Of a DNA stretch of 7,058 bases, positions 4,763-7,058 are shown piece by piece (positions within the stretch are counted from its first letter, which is position 1; the number at the start of each line of letters is the position of its first letter). This DNA is from Bacillota bacterium. GTDB taxonomy: Bacteria; Bacillota; Sulfobacillia; Sulfobacillales; Sulfobacillaceae. The stretch covers positions 1-7,058 of the forward strand of contig JAMCTO010000206.1 of NCBI GenBank assembly GCA_023381095.1, in the 5' to 3' direction. The notes beneath the pieces are model-generated. The model saw only the letters and a list, made by a program, of their open reading frames with translations, ran no database searches and had not been told where the DNA came from. The translations under genes were made by a program, and so were the position numbers.

Positions 4763-7058
4763 ATGATGATCGGTAAAAAGCTAATTGGTCTAGCGTTAGC
4801 AGGTTCGTTACCTCTGTTAACCTTGGTGCCCGGTACAGTATCCGCTGAATCTCCTCAAATACTCCTGCTCCCGTCAGTAGATGGGGTTGTTCCCCATAGT
4901 CAAATCGTAAAGAGTCGTCCCGTTGCGCTGTTGAATCCCTCGTCTCCATTTAGTTTTGGCGTGGTGCTGCCTTCTAAGAACCCGCAGGGCTTAACAGCGT
5001 TCGCTGCGGCTGTGAACCAACCCGGCTCTCCCCAGTATCACCACTTTTTAAACCATGCTCAGGAAGTCGCTGAATTTGGTCCCGCTGCCGCACTGGTCAG
5101 TCAAATGCAATCCCAATTTACAGCAGCGGGACTCACGGCAACGCTGTCGGGTCAAATGTTGGAGGTGCGGGGTACGGTTGCTCAGGTGAACACACTGTTC
5201 AAGACGCAGATGACGCGCTATCAGCAGGGAAATATCACATTTTCGGCGCCGTCGAACGGCATCTTAATGGTTCCGGTGTGGTTGCAACAAGCCCAAGGAC
5301 TAACCGGTTTTGTACGCTCGCAACCCCGCACAGGTTTCCTTGAAGCGAAGCATCTGAGTTTGCACTATCTTCCTAAGGCCGACATGGCTCCCACACCCGG
5401 TGGCGCTACGGCTTCAGCGTCGAACAACGGTTTTACGGTCACGGTGCAACAATTATCCGATGGTGCCAGAACTCCAGGGGAGGCGGTCAGGTACGTCGTG
5501 ACGGCTTCTGTCAATGGCCAGCCGGATCCTAACCAAATTTATGTGCAAAATCTCCAAGGACCTTATGTGGGAGCGAGTTCTTTAGCGATGTGGTATCCTG
5601 GGCAGATGCCCAATCAAATTCTGACTGACTTTACTTTGTCACAAGAACAGACGGTAAGCATGGCGTTGACTGTAAATGACACGAACGGCAACTCGGTGAC
5701 CGTGCAATTGCCTGCGGCGGCCTTTGTCGGTCCTAGTGCGGCCACGACGACGGGAAGTTCGTTGGTGGCGGGCGGCCTGTATGGCGTCACTGGATCGATG
5801 CTGGCACCGTGGAATCCTGCGTCCAATTCGGTTAATAAGCCATTTAATGCGCAACAATTGGTTGCATTTGAAAATAGTTTTTCAGATTTGGGAACTTACG
5901 GCGGTTATCACAATGCGCCCACGATTGGTGTCTATACCGCAGGTGGCATTTCGAATAACGGAAGTTACACGGGAATTGGATTCAGTGTTCCAGAGGGAGA
6001 CGCTCAAATGTTCGCGAGTAAGTTCAATCTCACGCCGGAGACTTTTCATACGGCGTATGTTGGGCAAAATTCGTATGTGGACTCATCCTATGGGGGCATT
6101 GAGGGGGAAATGAGCCTCGATCTGCAAATGATGGAGACGTCGGCTCCGGGATCCAATATTTTAGTCTACTCGGCCGGAAGTCTCCGCAGCGCATTGAACC
6201 AAGTTGGTCAACAAGATAGTGTGGCTGTGTTCAGCATCAGCTATGGAGCAGGCGAACAAATCATAGCAGGATATGACACACCAGGAACCCAAGCGAGCTG
6301 GGATGAACTGGCGCAACTTGCCGTTAGCGAAGGAATTACTATCAGTGTGTCGTCTGGCGACAGTGGCGCATACTCCGGAGCTGAATACGCTCCGTATGGT
6401 GTGCCAACTTCTATTGCGTATGCGCCACAACCAAGCTACCCCGCCAATAGCCCCTACGTCAGCGCACTCGGTGGCACCGAGGATGCAGTCACTCCGACTG
6501 GGCACTTAACCCAAGGGGCCATGTGGGGCGGTAACTTAGGGCGAGAAATTTCCAACTCGACCTTAATGAACTACTTGTCCTTCGGAAATATGATGGCTAG
6601 TGGTGGTGTGAGCACGATAGAATCAGCTCCGAGTTATCAAACAGCGCTCACCCCGGGGCTCACGGGACGGATGACCCCGGATGTTTCTTTGCCCGCTTCC
6701 GTGGTGACCCCAGGCTATTTTGGATACTTCGACGGACAGCCCAACCTCTCGGGTGGTACGAGCGCTGCAGCCCCTCTCTTCGCAGGGTGGATCGCTGACA
6801 TGACCTACGACGGTCCCTTAGGAAATGTCAATCCGACCCTGTACCAGATGAGTCAGTGGCCCGGACCACGACTTCCAGAGGGTCCCGTGGTCACTCCCGT
6901 CGCCTTCGGCAACAACGGATTCTACAATGAGACTACGCGGGATAATGCGGTCACCGGGTTGGGGCAATTGAACGTCGATGGATTTACTGCAGCTCAACAC
7001 CCATATTATTTCTCACAGGGAGGCGGGAATTCTGTGGGCGGGGGGGGGCTTAAGCCCA
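4763..7058 (+). CDS. Secreted S53 (sedolisin/kumamolisin-type) serine-carboxyl acid peptidase, 3' end open
   Basis: The frame is open for 765 codons to the right edge. A signal peptide (KK at 5-6, hydrophobic core, probable cut at VSA|ES after residue 28) is followed by an S53 activation prodomain at about 50-183, with the hallmark QPGSPQYHHFL (86-96) and GTVAQVNTLF (137-146). A beta-rich segment (about 221-323) separates it from the catalytic domain (about 345-745). Catalytic residues expected from kumamolisin are present: E449 and D453 in GEMSLD, oxyanion D533 in SSGDSG, and nucleophile S667 in GGTSAAAP. TPDVSLPAS and NAVTGLGQLN complete the core. Such enzymes are exported as zymogens, mature by self-cleavage at low pH and digest proteins outside the cell. 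No cysteine is visible. A calcium-site Asp (D727) has a counterpart, but the expected FxD loop upstream is shortened. The last codons lie in suspicious sequence, so the true C-terminus is unknown. Confidence 0.92.
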   Translation, partial: MMIGKKLIGLALAGSLPLLTLVPGTVSAESPQILLLPSVDGVVPHSQIVKSRPVALLNPSSPFSFGVVLPSKNPQGLTAFAAAVNQPGSPQYHHFLNHAQEVAEFGPAAALVSQMQSQFTAAGLTATLSGQMLEVRGTVAQVNTLFKTQMTRYQQGNITFSAPSNGILMVPVWLQQAQGLTGFVRSQPRTGFLEAKHLSLHYLPKADMAPTPGGATASASNNGFTVTVQQLSDGARTPGEAVRYVVTASVNGQPDPNQIYVQNLQGPYVGASSLAMWYPGQMPNQILTDFTLSQEQTVSMALTVNDTNGNSVTVQLPAAAFVGPSAATTTGSSLVAGGLYGVTGSMLAPWNPASNSVNKPFNAQQLVAFENSFSDLGTYGGYHNAPTIGVYTAGGISNNGSYTGIGFSVPEGDAQMFASKFNLTPETFHTAYVGQNSYVDSSYGGIEGEMSLDLQMMETSAPGSNILVYSAGSLRSALNQVGQQDSVAVFSISYGAGEQIIAGYDTPGTQASWDELAQLAVSEGITISVSSGDSGAYSGAEYAPYGVPTSIAYAPQPSYPANSPYVSALGGTEDAVTPTGHLTQGAMWGGNLGREISNSTLMNYLSFGNMMASGGVSTIESAPSYQTALTPGLTGRMTPDVSLPASVVTPGYFGYFDGQPNLSGGTSAAAPLFAGWIADMTYDGPLGNVNPTLYQMSQWPGPRLPEGPVVTPVAFGNNGFYNETTRDNAVTGLGQLNVDGFTAAQHPYYFSQGGGNSVGGGGLKP
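7036..7058. other. Suspicious contig end: G9 run plus palindrome
   Basis: A run of nine G (7040-7048) leads into the perfect 12-bp palindrome GGGCTTAAGCCC (7046-7057). In addition, TGGGC (7035-7039) is complementary to GCCCA (7054-7058). This is unlike the rest of the gene and looks like a poly-G or fold-back read artefact at an assembly end. The residues it encodes should not be trusted. Confidence 0.55.

Noticed and set aside
5724..6113. + strand 129-codon open frame inside the protease gene
   Set aside because: It is a different frame of the S53 coding sequence, which has clear family motifs throughout; the alternative product is Arg-rich and resembles no family I know.

Overview
The window is a 7.06 kb stretch that looks like a complete short contig from an acidophilic or thermo-acidophilic Gram-positive bacterium, with Sulfobacillus or a relative as my best guess. 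The guess rests on moderate G+C, strong AGGAGG-type ribosome binding sites, a secreted S53 (sedolisin/kumamolisin-type) acid protease, and very large secreted proteins that lack cysteine and are nearly free of Lys and Arg. No rRNA or other phylogenetic marker is present, so the taxonomy is inference.

All convincing genes lie on the + strand. Positions 2-655 hold the 3' end of a secreted-type protein of unknown function, truncated by the left edge. Positions 656-1029 are mostly non-coding, AT-rich in part, and hold several inverted repeats, two A-tracts and a possible -10 element. Positions 1030-1263 encode a small ribbon-helix-helix DNA-binding protein; the alternative start is at 946. Positions 1335-4592 encode a 1085-residue exported protein of Ig-like modules. 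A strong terminator-like hairpin follows at 4613-4638. Positions 4763-7058 encode the S53 peptidase with signal peptide, activation prodomain, an extra beta-rich segment and a catalytic domain with all expected catalytic residues. It is open at the right edge.

A plausible reading, which is inference, is a cell-surface or secretome locus. The ribbon-helix-helix protein may control its own promoter and that of the large surface protein through a tandem 10-bp-spaced repeat at 1278-1295, while the protease gene is a separate transcription unit. The last ~23 bases (G-run plus palindrome) look like an assembly or sequencing artefact. I see no mobile element, CRISPR array, tRNA or rRNA.
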